A DNA stretch of 64,000 nt, from NCBI RefSeq assembly GCF_014066305.1, contig NW_023501060.1:372001-436000 (forward strand), written 5' to 3'. Made by a program: the position numbers and the translations under genes. Positions within the stretch are counted from its first letter, which is position 1. Each line of letters begins with the position of its first letter. Positions 29,288-40,603 of the stretch are shown here, piece by piece. Source of the stretch: Letharia columbiana. Lineage: Eukaryota > Ascomycota > Lecanoromycetes > Lecanorales > Parmeliaceae. The notes beneath the pieces are model-generated. The model was not told the origin of the DNA, did not search any database, and saw only the letters and a program-made list of their open reading frames with translations.

Positions 29288-31390
29288 TCAGTCAATTTTG
29301 ATAGATCCATAAATTCTTTGCACGAATACCCAACTCGAGAAGAAGCCGATAGTTCCTACATAACGTATTAGCTCTGTGATCTGGCCTTCAATTTCTACTC
29401 GGACTCACCAGTCAAAATGAAGAACAGGAAGCTGATCAACAGACTATACCCCACATAGAGCACCCCGGACGTGAAGCTCCCGAAGCTCAGCTTGCTAATC
29501 CAGTATAGCAGCGCATTGGCGAACACATAGAACGCGCTTGCTCCAGCCGTACAGAAAGCTCTCCATTGCCAATGATAGTTCTCACTACAAAGTAAGAAGT
29601 AGACGAGCAAGACCGTAACGGCGGCGCAGGTGATTATCATAATGCCGTAGCAGAGAAAGAGGAAACCGAACATGTAGTATACCTTGCCAAACCACATGTT
29701 GTTCATGATGAAGTATAGCTCAACGAAGATGGCGCCGAAGGGGAGAATGCCGACGAGGAGCATGGAAGGGATGGGCCGGAGGTAAGTGGTTGAGGGAGGA
29801 ATTTGGCGGGGGATTTGATTGACGCGGACAGGAGGCTGGACGGGCTGAAGTAGCAGTCAGCACTGTCTGCTCTAGGTGAGCTCATGGATCTGACTTACAG
29901 CATGCCTGAAGCCTATCCAGCTACCTGCGAAGCTGAGAGGGACACTAATGACAAACCAAATACCCAGAATCACGAGCATGGTCGTGAACGGTACCGCGCC
30001 ACTCGATCGTTTGGCCCACAGGAAGAGGTTGAGCATGAAGAAAGTGGCGAAGACAATTCCAGGAATCATGACGGGCGTCATGGCAATATTTTGCTTCCAC
30101 TTCTCGCCGCCGAACGACTTGTAGACGCGCGCGGAGACGTAGCCACCAATGACGCCGAAGACTGTGTAGAGTAGAATCATGACGGTACCGAGAGACCCAC
30201 GGTTCGAGGGAGAAAGAAAACCGAGAAGGGCGAATGTGATGGTAGTACCGACCATGACGAAAAGCTGAGAGCCGTTGCCCAGGAAGATACTCAATAGCAA
30301 AGGGTTCTTGGGCGTCCGAAAAACGTCTCCATGTACCAGCTTCCAGCCTGAATCTTCTTGGATGTCATTTTCGGCGTCGCCATTCGTGCCTGAGAGATCA
30401 TCCAGATTGAATGAGTCGAGTCTGTTGTATCGGGCAATGTCTTTTTTCAGTGCTCGCACGAGGATAGCTCCAACCATACCTAAACATCCGTCCTTAGTGT
30501 GTATGTCAGCGCACTTTTTGAGTGAAGGGCAACTTACCGCAAAGGAAGACCACAATAACCGCTGAGTTCACCAACGAAAACCAGTGAATCCTCGGATCGA
30601 AGACGTGAAGATAGCTATCCCATCGAGTGGCCCATGCAGTCTTCGACTCGCGCCAGTATACGCCATAGGTCCAAGTGACAGAGGTGTCTCCATTCTCATC
30701 GAGCAAAAGGTGCTGTTCTGGGTTACCACAATCTCCCTTTCCACTACCCAAGCTTTTAGATCCACTCCTTGAGGATGGGATCACCAGAACGCCAACAACT
30801 CTGTACTTGTCGCTGCCAGCTTCATGGTAATCAATCACAATATCGAAGTGGTTGTTCAGCACTGCTTTCTTATCCTTATCCACCATCCCAAGAGGGAATC
30901 CTCGGAGGGTGAAGTCCGTGTTCGTCGAAGGGTCTGTGTATGGCTGCCCAGCTGGAAGGCCATCAATCAACCAATTGAGATTGTAATTCTGCACTATTCT
31001 CCTGTTCACAAATTTTGCGCTTCGTTGATCAAACTTTTGTTCCTCGCATAAAGCCTTGCAGGTCTCATTTTCCATCATTTTCAGCTCAAAAGGCGAAGTA
31101 AGTATCCGATCTCCGAACAATATGCTTCCCAGTGACTCTGATACATCTCTTGGTCCATCTGCGGGCCTGCAAAATCGGAACGCGGGATGATAGTAGTCGA
31201 AGGAGAAGACCGAATGTAGTTGGGAATCCTTGTCAGACAGTGCTGGTGTGAGATGGTTGACATTGAGTTCGACCTTGTCATTGGCCTTGTATGTGGTTGG
31301 CGCAACGCCCGGTAAGTAGAAAGCAGAGGCGCTGGAAAGGAAGAAGGTCAATATAGCTGCGCCAGAGGCAAGCCGACCTTTCGAGTACAT
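29288..31390 (-). CDS. Transmembrane 9 superfamily protein (nonaspanin, EMP70/TM9SF2-like)
   Basis: Endosome/Golgi membrane protein of the nonaspanin family, involved in sorting membrane cargo. Exons 31390-30538, 30479-29899, 29844-29409 and 29355-29288 keep phase and give 645 residues, the usual length. A signal peptide (LASGAAILTFFLSSASA) is followed by the conserved FYLPGVAPTTY and a luminal domain (FDYYHPAFRFC, GDRILTSPFELKM, CGNPEQ). Nine hydrophobic spans follow, with HGDVFRTPKNPLLLSIFLGNGSQL, GGYVSARVYKSFGGEKW, RQIPPSTTYLRPIPSMLLVGILPFGAIFVELYFI and ENYHWQWRAF as family blocks. The C-terminus ends SIKID, matching the KxD/E retrieval motif. Start at 31390 is chosen for the signal peptide. 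Intact. Confidence 0.94.
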
Positions 31391-32061
31391 TGTGACCAAG
31401 TTCCAGGCGGCTGTGAGACATAGAGTCAGCTCAGATGTGATCCTTAATGATAAAATCTTCAATGTTGGCAAGCTTCAAGTGGTACGGACCTGCCCGATCT
31501 ACGACCTGGCGCTCAAAGCCTGCTTCTGCGTGATATAGTATTCAACCGTCCACGACAATTTGCAGCAATGTGAAAGATACTGAGACTCAAAGGAATGTCA
31601 AAAATTTGCGGGTCTCTATTTGAGAAAGAAAGCTGGCCTCCTGTAGCGATTAAATTCAGGCTCGCCTCGCTATTGGTTGGTCTTGCCGCTCCGCGCCTGG
31701 AAACTCTTAGCGATAGCTTGGGCTTGGCATCGATACAATCGTAAAGTAAAGTTTAAAGTCTTCAACAATAAAGATAGTCACTTGGATTGAGCAGGTATCA
31801 AATTTTCAGGCATATTATGTCGTATCTTCGATATGAGAGTAACCAGAACCACACCATGCTTGATTCTGGTTTGCGATGCCAATTGGTGGCTACAAGACGT
31901 TGGGTGTGATGTTTCTGACTGCGGCTATACAGTTGGCTCCAGACCTATGAGCTATCCAACCCCCGATGCGTGCGTAAGAATCATAACGCCTGAGGCAACC
32001 TCCGAACAAAAGCATGAGCATGATGCCAGCAGAAAGACGTGAACGCATCCGTCAACATTGC
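31391..32061. other. Intergenic region
   Basis: Promoter side of the TM9 gene and 3' flank of ncs1. No gene recognised; a 70-codon plus frame at 31833-32042 lacks support. Confidence 0.45.
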
Positions 32062-33205
32062 TCATACTAGGCCATCGTACAGTGATAGTGCCGAAACTAT
32101 TGTTTCATCACGCTTGCTGCCTTCCTTGAACTCAGCCATGTCCAGCGACCCATTCTCGTCCTTGTCCATCATTTTGAAGATCTTCCGAACCCGTTTTTCT
32201 GGTGTGTCTTCGTCGGCTGGGAGCTTGACCATCGAACCAACCTGTAAGATTGTAAGCCGCTGAATACGGACAGCTAAGAACAAAATCCGGCATACCATCT
32301 TGTATATCGCTTCCACGATTTGCAGCATTTCACTGTAGCTTATCTCACCGTCGCCATCAATATCGTAAAGTTGGAATGCCCAGTCCAGCTTGTCCTCCAT
32401 CTTCCCCCTCGAGGTGACACTCAGTGCGCATATGAACTCTTTAAAGTCGATGGAGCCTGACTTATCTGAATCGAAGACGTTGAAGACGTAGTCTGCGAAG
32501 GAGGTTGGGTCGCCGAAAGGGAAGAATTGCTTGTAAATTTTTTGGAATTCCTCTTTCGTGAGCATGCCGCTTGGACAGTCTTTGAGGAAGCCTGTACCTC
32601 ACATTAGCATAGATAAAATCCTAGGCAGGTAAATTATTATAGCTAACCCTTGTACCATTGCTGGAGCTCCTTCTTGTCGAAATGCGTGTCCTTCTGAAGC
32701 TGGTTCAATTCCTCTTGGGACAACTTCGACTGACTGATCAGGTGCGTCAGTAGTGTACGATTAGTCCCACGTCTGTGATTCTACGCATCGACTTTGCTTT
32801 CGACTGTGTAAGAGATAGAAAAGGCATGCTGCAAAGAATGCTATGACTGTAAACCAGCATGATCGGTCCTCTCTCAGCACTTTCGGATTGCCGGCCCGAC
32901 CGCAGCTCCTCCATGCGGCTCTCTCTTTGACAGCTGGGTGGCTTGGGTTGTAGACATTTTTGAAGGGCTTGTAGAGGTTGCCGGCAAGCACGCAAGGCTA
33001 GGCGTGTGAGACATTCTGCGCTCTGTTGGATCGCCATTTCCATCTTGTATTCTTGCTTCATTGTTGCAAAAGAGAGTGCGCGCTGACGATGCAGAAATTC
33101 AAGGGCAGGGTTTCGGTCCATGGCGACGCCGGGACGATAGCACCACGCCGACCGCACTGAGAATCGCACAGGCTGAGAATGGTACACCACTTACCGATTT
33201 CCCAT
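32062..33205 (-). CDS. ncs1: Neuronal calcium sensor 1 / frequenin homolog
   Basis: Myristoylated EF-hand Ca2+ sensor, known in fungi to regulate phosphatidylinositol 4-kinase and Ca2+ tolerance. Four exons: 33205-33195 (only 11 nt), 32733-32648, 32591-32296 and 32241-32062; phases agree and give exactly 190 residues, the family length. The tiny first exon supplies MGNR, so the protein begins [13 protein letters not shown] with Gly2 and Ser6, an N-myristoylation signal. The degenerate first EF-hand (GFLKDCPSG) and three Ca2+-binding loops are visible: [26 protein letters not shown] and [13 protein letters not shown]. The C-terminus SLYDGLV matches NCS-1. Intron 1 is unusually long (461 bp). 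Confidence 0.93.
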
Positions 33206-33590
33206 TCTAGGAAGTACTTCCACCAGACAGCTTTATAAGTCCTATTGTTAATCCTGCGCAATACTTGAGGGTCTAGGAGCGTATGGTATGGCAGATCTCG
33301 GCCGTGTAAGCAAGAGGCGGGACAGGTGTGAGACGAAGGCGGGAGGGGAGAGTGTCAAGAGGTCAGTTGCTACGTCTCTTCGATAGGAATCTAGTCGTCT
33401 AGACGTGTCAAAGCTTGATGATTGAAGAAGAACAAGGAACAAGGGAGGGTCTACGCTGAACGCAGGGAAAGACAAGCGCCGAGGGACAGGAACAGAACGA
33501 GGGGTTCCAGACCCATTTCAACCGAACCCCAAACATTTCTCGATGTCGTAATTCCACCGACTTTGATACCTTTCAGCGTCATCTGAAGCT
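33206..33590. promoter_or_regulatory. Divergent promoter region ncs1 / med4
   Basis: 385 bp between the start codons of two oppositely oriented genes. No specific site assigned. Confidence 0.45.
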
Positions 33591-34492
33591 ATGAATAACA
33601 TCATACAAGCCCAGCTCGACAGGGTAGAAACGGCTTTGAACACTCTTATAGAATCAATCGCCTCCTACAACCCCTCCATCCCCGCAGCAAACGCTCTCCT
33701 AGCTGCAGACGACGATCTAAACGAAGGTCTCCAACAATGTACGAACAAACCTTCCAGATCCCAGAAGACCCTGCCACCAGACTTTGTTTACGCCTCGTAC
33801 GAGTTGACATTTCAGTAGTATCAACCCACCAACGTAATCACGCCCGCATTCAGTCCCTTCGATCAACAATTGACCAGCAAAATGCATCCATAACCGACAC
33901 CCTCACGGCCCTCGCCTCTACGCGCGCAGACCTGCTCTCTATTCCATCATCCCTGCCACAAAAAGATGCACGCAATGTCCCCTACAACGAGCTTCTCGAC
34001 TATGCGAAGCGTATAAGCCGCTACACGGTTCCCCCTACATTCCGGCATGCTTTACCACCTGCACAACCAGCTATCCCCCCTGCTGTCAATGGCGATACCG
34101 TGGCGGTAGAGGAAGGAGCGGAAGATAGCAAAGAAGAGAAGGAAGGCATGGGAACCGCATCGTTAGAAGACATAGAGCGCAAATGGCTGGATCCTCTCAC
34201 CCAGATTCCCTTCGTGCCATGGGTGAGCGACGAGACCATCAAAAGAGGCGCGTTGGCTGAGATACAAAGCATGGTTGAGAGGGGGGACGATCCGGAGAAT
34301 ATGGGAGCTGGAGGTTCGAAGGAAGAGAAGGGAGAGACGATGGAGATAGGGGAAAGTGAGGATGCGGCGGGCAAGGAGGGCGGGATCAGCGCGGATGGAG
34401 GAATGGGGATGCAGAGAAGGGAGGAGAAGCCAAAGGTGTTCGGGGGGTTGGACCTTTATGATCCCGACTCGCCTGATGTAGACGATGATTGA
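33591..34492 (+). CDS. med4: Mediator complex subunit 4
   Basis: Middle-module subunit of Mediator, needed to pass regulator signals to RNA polymerase II. Exons 33591-33738 and 33816-34492 (77-bp intron) join as EGLQQL-VSTHQRNHARIQSL. The N-terminal helix (QAQLDRVETALNTLIESIASYNPS), the ADDDLNEGL motif, a coiled-coil (RSTIDQQNASITDTLTALASTRADL) and the conserved VPYNELLDYAKRISRYTVPPTF segment identify Med4. The C-terminal half holds IPFVPWVSDETIKRGALAEIQ, then an acidic Glu/Gly-rich tail ending SPDVDDD. 274 residues, normal for filamentous fungi. Confidence 0.9.
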
Positions 34493-34683
34493 TGTTCAAG
34501 CACCTATCGAGATAATTCTGTAGTCATATCTTCGGACACGATTCAAGAGGAATTGGATTCGCAAGCTCAAGAATGGTACAAATGACATGTGCTTGACAAT
34601 GCTTTTGATCGCCTATCACGGTACAGTTACTGGAGCCATCTTTGATTCAGCACTGTTGTGTTTCATCACAGCAAAGCAGCTGC

Positions 34684-35694
34684 CTACAGCGTGATGACCA
34701 GCTTCTTCCCACTCAAGCCTTTCGCGTGGATATCCAGCGCTTTCTGCACGGACTGAATACCGCCATCAATTGCTTCAATCCCAGGACTTGGCACAAACGT
34801 CTTTTCCTCTAAAGATTTCGCTAGCCATTCATTGAACAGCCAGTGCCCGAATTCCTTGTCAATGCATATCTTTGCTGCAAACGTTTGCGATATTTCCACC
34901 CCTGCTGGCTTCCTGGCATCTTCAGGGTATGGAAGTGTAAGGCAAAGCTTTCCGCCGCCAAATGCTTCGAGAATTTCGGCACACTTGGGTGCACTCCCGT
35001 GCTCAACGATGGCGTCATATGCGACGACAGCCTGCTGGTTTGAGGCTTTCAAGGATTGTGTAATGTCTTTGACGACAGAGGAGGAGTTGTAGTCGAAGGT
35101 CTCATGAGCGCCGAGCTTTTTGACCATGGCGCTGTGGCGAGGACTGCATACTCCGTAGACCGTGTAGCCAAGAGAAGCAGCGATCTGCACAGCAGCTGTA
35201 CCGACTGAAGATGAGGCACCCCAAACTAGGAAGCCACCCTGGTGCTTGGCAGGCGGGCGAGGAATTTCCATGGAAAGGAATATGCCCACGGCAGATGTTG
35301 CGACGCTCATAGGCAGAATTGATCCTTCTTCAAAGCTCATGAAGTCAGGAATCTTGGCCAGGGCGCAGTCTTTCACCAGAGAATATTGCTGAAATGCACC
35401 GTTCTGCGAATCTTTCGAAATTAGCATATCAGCAAAGCCCGTGACCCTATCGCCTTTCTGGAAGTGTTTGACGTCCGATCCCACTGCATCCACTACTCCC
35501 GAGACGTCACTTCCAAGAACAGCCGGGTATTTCTCAATCAAATGGCCGAATTGTTGCATCTTCCAGTCCACGGGGTTGGTGGCGAGAGCATGGTTCTTAA
35601 CCACAACGTCTGACGGCCCGGGCTTGGGAATTGGACGCTCTTCGATGGTAAGATTGGCTTTTGCCTCTTTGAGGACGGCTGCTTGGTTGGACAT
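34684..35694 (-). CDS. Zinc-independent medium-chain dehydrogenase/reductase (enoyl-reductase/quinone-oxidoreductase-like)
   Basis: NADPH-dependent oxidoreductase of the MDR superfamily; substrate unknown. Single exon of 336 residues starting MSNQAAVLKEAKANL (35694); two codons upstream in frame are non-standard starts. The GroES-like N-terminal domain shows KNHALATNPVDWKMQ, YPAVLGSDVSGVV and GDRVTGFADM. The Rossmann domain has VWGASSSVGTAAVQIAASLGYTVYGVCSPRH. The catalytic-zinc ligands (Cys/His and GHE) are absent, so it belongs with the fungal trans-enoyl-reductase or ToxD-like group. No biosynthetic cluster genes are adjacent, so a role in secondary metabolism is not supported. Confidence 0.88.
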   Translation of the reverse strand: MSNQAAVLKEAKANLTIEERPIPKPGPSDVVVKNHALATNPVDWKMQQFGHLIEKYPAVLGSDVSGVVDAVGSDVKHFQKGDRVTGFADMLISKDSQNGAFQQYSLVKDCALAKIPDFMSFEEGSILPMSVATSAVGIFLSMEIPRPPAKHQGGFLVWGASSSVGTAAVQIAASLGYTVYGVCSPRHSAMVKKLGAHETFDYNSSSVVKDITQSLKASNQQAVVAYDAIVEHGSAPKCAEILEAFGGGKLCLTLPYPEDARKPAGVEISQTFAAKICIDKEFGHWLFNEWLAKSLEEKTFVPSPGIEAIDGGIQSVQKALDIHAKGLSGKKLVITL

Positions 35695-36772
35695 GATCAC
35701 TGGCGTGAAGCTTATGACAATGTGTGTCTGGGTATCAATGATGAGGGGAAAGAGAATTCTTCAGTGGGACTTTATACTTGTGCATGCATCGGAAATAGTG
35801 GGATTACATCAGCAGAACACAATTCAGTAAAGGGCGCTCGACCAGACTGTTGTCGTTCATCTCAAAGTGAAGGCTGATGAACGTTTATAGTTTGGTCAAC
35901 TTGCACTGTACGAAATTAGCTTTGGCATGGAAATCTTACCCCGCGCCCGCTATGTTCTCGAGCTTTCGCTGTTCAACTTGTCCCGATGACAATGAAGCTA
36001 TACAAAAAACCACTGTTGCATAAGCATTTGAAGGCGCTAGAGGCCCGTTGTGTAAGCTTGTGCGAGCCTCATCCCGTAGTTTTTCAAATCGAAGAGGTGT
36101 TCATTGGCCCCCTCGTGAGCACAGCTTGCGGAGGTAAGCCTTCATCAGATTTCAATCGGCAAGCATGAAGTACTCTGCATGTTCAGTGCTGCTGAGGCGA
36201 GAAGGCCATCTTTGCTTCAGTAGCGAGTCTCCATTGGGCCCTGGCGCGATTACTTCGAATGAAGAGCTGTGAGGAGGCAAAAATGCCAGACACTCGTAGC
36301 ATGGAAACTTGAGATGCGCAGGGAGCTGAGACGATGGCCACCGTTGCATAGTATGCGCCAGTCTCAGAAGAGTAGTCTCCGAGCGAGTTTTTACGACAAA
36401 TTGTCACTGTTTGTGGAGTGATTGGAGAAACGATGTTACTCGTGACGCGGCGAAAGCGCGGTTCTGCAATTTTGATAGGGCTTAGCGTTCTTTGCCCCTG
36501 AAGCTGAAACAATGAACAACTCCTTCCTCTTGTTCACGCTCACATCTAACGTATCGTCACTCTTTTTCCGTTGTACTCTCACACTCATTAGCAGGCAGGA
36601 GCAGGCTCCTGTACCATCACTCATTAAGAAAGCAGACTTGGTGACACTCATTTGGACAGGCTGCATTCACTCTCTTTATTTACTTCCGTCCCCCTCCGGA
36701 CCCCCCATACGAGGAACAAACATAGTAACCAGCACAGGACTGCGGAAGGTTTTAGGATACGCGAGAAGTTCC
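35695..36772. other. Intergenic region with divergent promoters
   Basis: About 1.1 kb between start codons of the MDR gene (left) and the RabGAP gene (right). An open frame from 36512 runs into the RabGAP start, probably untranslated leader. No further gene recognised. Confidence 0.45.
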
Positions 36773-39700
36773 ATGGCTACCGAGGATATATCAACGGAAG
36801 CTGCGGCTGATTATCACGAGACAGCTGCAGTGGGAGAAAGCGATACCCGCAGTATCCTACTGCCGACAGAATCGATGGTCAGTGTAAGGCTATCAGATCC
36901 TCTGGTCGTGCCTTCCTCCGCTATATCTCCCGACAACCAGGTTTCTGTGGCAGCACTGGCCCAGTTCCTGCCTGTTGGACAAGATATGGTTCTACATGAA
37001 GATGCTTTAGACGCTTCCCACAACAGTCACACATCTTCTGGGCAGGGTCTTCTCGAAGACGAAAGCGGTACCGCTCCGGATGAGAATGCTGTTGTACTTG
37101 GAGACGAATACCAGGAGTCTACAGTCTCGATGACAAGCGTCCGCTCCAGAAGCGATAGCTCGGGCAGCACCCTATCTTCAAATGGCAGCGCCCAGGTCGA
37201 CTGGGATGAGTTGGAGAAAAGTGAAGAGCAGGCACCCCGAGACGAGGGATCTGATGAATCGACCGCCTTCCTTCTTGCCAGACTGGAGCAAGAAAACAAC
37301 GCCCTTGCAATTAATCCGAAGGCAGCTCTCGCAAGAGCCAAATCCACACGAAAGGGCACGAAAGTACGGCCACCCTCTATTCAACACCTCAAGAAGCTTG
37401 TCAACGAACCAACGAAACCTTCACTTCGATACTCCTTGATACCGGACCCTCCACCCATGACAGAGTTAGAGTTCTGGGCAGCTCTCGTTAACGATTATCC
37501 CCAGACAGCGCAACGCCTGCCAACTTTGACTTCCAACAAGATTAGGAGTGGAGTTCCACCACCATTGCGTGGTGTTGTCTGGATGAGCATAGCTGGATCC
37601 CGCGATCCCCTGTTGGAACATGAATATGAAAGACTCTGTGGCGAGTCAAGCCCTTACGAAAATCTCATCGGCAAGGACATCGGTCGAAGCTTTCCTGGGG
37701 TCGAAATGTTCAGGGACCCTTCAGGAGACGGCCAGCAGATGCTTGGTAGGGTACTCAAATGCTTCAGTCTCTACGATCAAAAGATTGGATATTGCCAGGG
37801 CCTTGGCTTTGTCGTCGGCCCTTTGCTAATGCACATGGGTGACAAAGAAGCGTTTTGTGTGCTCGTCCGGTACCTTTCCGCAAACAATGCATCCGCTTTT
37901 GCTTCGGCTAACAGCAATACAGATTGATGGAGCACTACGATTTACGCTCATGCTTCTTGCCAGATCTCTCTGGTCTCCATCTTCGCATCTACCAATTTCA
38001 ACACCTACTATCGAAGCATCTCCCACGTCTCACAGCTCATATGGAAACTTTGCAGGTGGAACCTTTATACGTGTCCCAATGGTTCCTTTCGTTCTTCGCA
38101 GTCACCTGTCCACTACCTATGCTACTACGGATATACGATGTTATTTTGACCGAGGGAGCTTCGGAGACTCTAATGCGGGTCGCACTATCGCTCATGCGTA
38201 GGAATGAGACTAAAATCTTGACCTGCACCGAATTTGAAGACGTGATGAGCCTTCTTCTCTCCAGGGCATTATGGGATACTTATGGATCGAATGCGGATGA
38301 TCTGGTAAACGACTTCGTTGGTTTGACGGGTCTTGTGACGCGGGAGAGCTTGGAAGCCCTTGAAGGAACTTTCAGAGAGCCTAGCAACGAAGAGTCAATT
38401 TCCAAGAGTAGCTCTCTTCCAAATGTTCAGGCCGCAGCATCACGTTTTCTGGGCCGTTTCTGGACAGGTCCAAGCTCATCCGCAAAGGTTACTTCCCCAA
38501 CTTCTAGCCTAGCTGTCGCAGAGCCACCCCGACCCTCGAGCTTCCTGCGCCGGACGCCCTCGAAACAAAGTATGGCATCGACGCTCAACTCCATTGAAAG
38601 CGCTGAGTCGCAACTCAGCGCAGCTTCAACTGAAGCAACGGCTATGTCGAGAAATCCTTCAGCTGACGGCACCCCCGTCAAAGCTGGCAATACTCTCGGC
38701 AATAGCGTCTCGTCGTCCATGGGAGTCACCAGCCAAGACAGGGATCTTCATACTCAGATCGAGGACTTACTGACTGCTCTGAGTGATATGCAGCGAGACC
38801 AGACCTTACTCGAGAATGAGGTACAGAAAGAGCGCGAAGAGCGTGATGAAGATCGTGCTGCAGTGCAACGTTTTCTGGCGCGAGCAAAGAAGTCCGCCAC
38901 TCTGGACGTCATACCAGAGACGCAATCGCATGGCTCATCTTCTTTGTTGGAAGCCCCAGCTACAGCTCTTGATAGTGACGAGGCCCTGATGGATCTAGAA
39001 CTGCATTTCAACACGTCTTCGAATAAAAGGTCGTCTCTTATGCAGCAGACAAAGCATCAAATGCGAGAGGAATTGAAATTGTGGAAAAATCAGTATGAGG
39101 TTGAAGCAACAAGATCCGCCGATTTGACGCGCCAGCTTGCTGACGAAAGACTGGAAAATGCTCGTCTCTTAGAACAGTTCCGAGAGGCGCGAGCACGTAT
39201 GCAAGATGCACATCAAGACAAACAGCGGCTGGAGAAGACTCTTTCAGAAATGAGAAGCCGCAGGTTTTCTACAGACAGCGAGTATGAATCAGTCCCAGCG
39301 ACTCCAGTTGACACTGGACCTGCGCCCGCTGGACTGCGTGAGCTCAAGCTTGGAAGATCTGGTTCACTTCGCTCGAATGCAGCACCGACGCAGCCATTCG
39401 CAAAGCGATCCAGCAGTCTTGGCATATCTGCAGTACTTGCAACTGAGGATCATAAGCCTGCTCCTGAAGACACGCTTCTACTAGAGCTTGTCAATGCCAA
39501 GACAGCAGAAGCTGTGGCACGGCAGGAGTTGGAAGAGGTGAAGGCAAAGTTGGACTCGTTGCGGAAGATGATAGGAGGTGGGCCTGCTATGACAGTAAGC
39601 AGCGGTCATCGGCCAAGCGCCAGCGAGGCAGGCATTGTGAAAGTACCGAGCGTGACCGCAGCAGCGAGACCTGCTGTGGAGAAATTCAAACCTGCTGTCG

Positions 39701-39786
39701 CTGCTCCTGCTGGTGGCTTCTTTAGCGGCTGGGGAAAAAGAACGGCATCGAATCCGGCGGTCACGGTGTTCGTTCCAGATTCATGA
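36773..39786 (+). CDS. TBC-domain Rab GTPase-activating protein, Gyp5-like
   Basis: Accelerates GTP hydrolysis on Rab GTPases (Gyp5-type proteins act on Ypt/Rab in ER-Golgi and polarised exocytosis). Exons 36773-37869 and 37923-39786 (53-bp intron) join as VLVR-LMEHYDLRSC; 986 residues. A disordered acidic N-terminus precedes the TBC domain (about residues 225-470). It holds the arginine-finger motif GVPPPLRGVVWMSIAG, the KIGYCQGLGFVVGPLL glutamine-finger motif, and WFLSFFAVTCPLPMLLRIYDVIL. After a Ser-rich linker the C-terminal third forms coiled coils (MQRDQTLLENEVQKEREERDEDRAA.., LADERLENARLLEQFREARARMQ, LELVNAKTAEAVARQELEEVKAKL). The ATG at 36773 (ttccATGGCT) is chosen over one at 36512 because the upstream stretch is not conserved-looking. 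Confidence 0.9.
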
Positions 39787-40603
39787 CGAGACATTCGCTT
39801 CTAATAAGAGACGCTTCGGGACAATTGATTTTTCGTTGTTTGGCGTCAGGGGTAGAGTACCAGCTTCTTAGCATGTAATGTTGATGCTCAAAAATTCACT
39901 TTCTTCTTCGAGAATGGAACAATGCCATTTCTAGCCACGTTATGAACCTGTCTCCGAACCACATTTGCGCATCATCTGTTTTGTGCACATGGCAGTGGTA
40001 TTTGAGACGTCACATTAGTAGACGGGAGCATATGCCGTTCAACTGCCGACAGATATACCCCCTGTCAAAGATGTTCCCTTTACCCGCTTCCCCTGCCTGG
40101 CACCTGCAAACCAATCATCCTTGGCATCCCACTCCCTTGATGCTTCGGTTACAGTCTGGGAGGTAATTTGGGCCTGGCCAAAAGCGCGGACTTGCAGGAC
40201 CTCCCTTGTGATAAGATGCCGCTGCCTCATCCCGGCCAAGCTACCCCACAATCTGGGGTTGATGCTGATGGCGTTCGGCGATCAGAACTGCTGGGCAATG
40301 TTTAGGTTTGATATGATTGATGTCTCCTTTGATTTATTTAAGTTTTGCTCTGCATCAAATGGAACTTCTCCTCATCTTCGCCTTGTCAAAGCTGCAGGAT
40401 TCCGCTGTGCGTTAGCAGTAAGTGGGGGTAGATCCTTCAGCTGCAGTCATCACCTCTTATTGCGGTACCATCACCTTAACCTTTTAAGCTGGGTCGCCAT
40501 TACTGCACCACCATCTTTGCGCGCTCATCCTCTGGAACGTAGTCGAGGGAGACATTTCAACCAGGCTGTAAAGCCGAACGAGATTTAGGAAACAGTGATC
40601 AAG
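39787..40603. other. Intergenic region
   Basis: No gene recognised; a 155-codon plus frame (40121-40588) lacks family features. The right side should carry the MFS transporter promoter. Confidence 0.4.

Noticed and set aside
32747..33190. 147-codon frame as an independent minus-strand gene
   Set aside because: It lies wholly inside ncs1 intron 1 on the same strand, begins just inside the 5' splice site and has no recognisable domain.
34684..35694. Possible biosynthetic cluster (MDR reductase, MFS transporter, FAD monooxygenase)
   Set aside because: The three genes are separated by housekeeping genes (NCS-1, Med4, RabGAP) and no PKS, NRPS, terpene or RiPP core gene is present.
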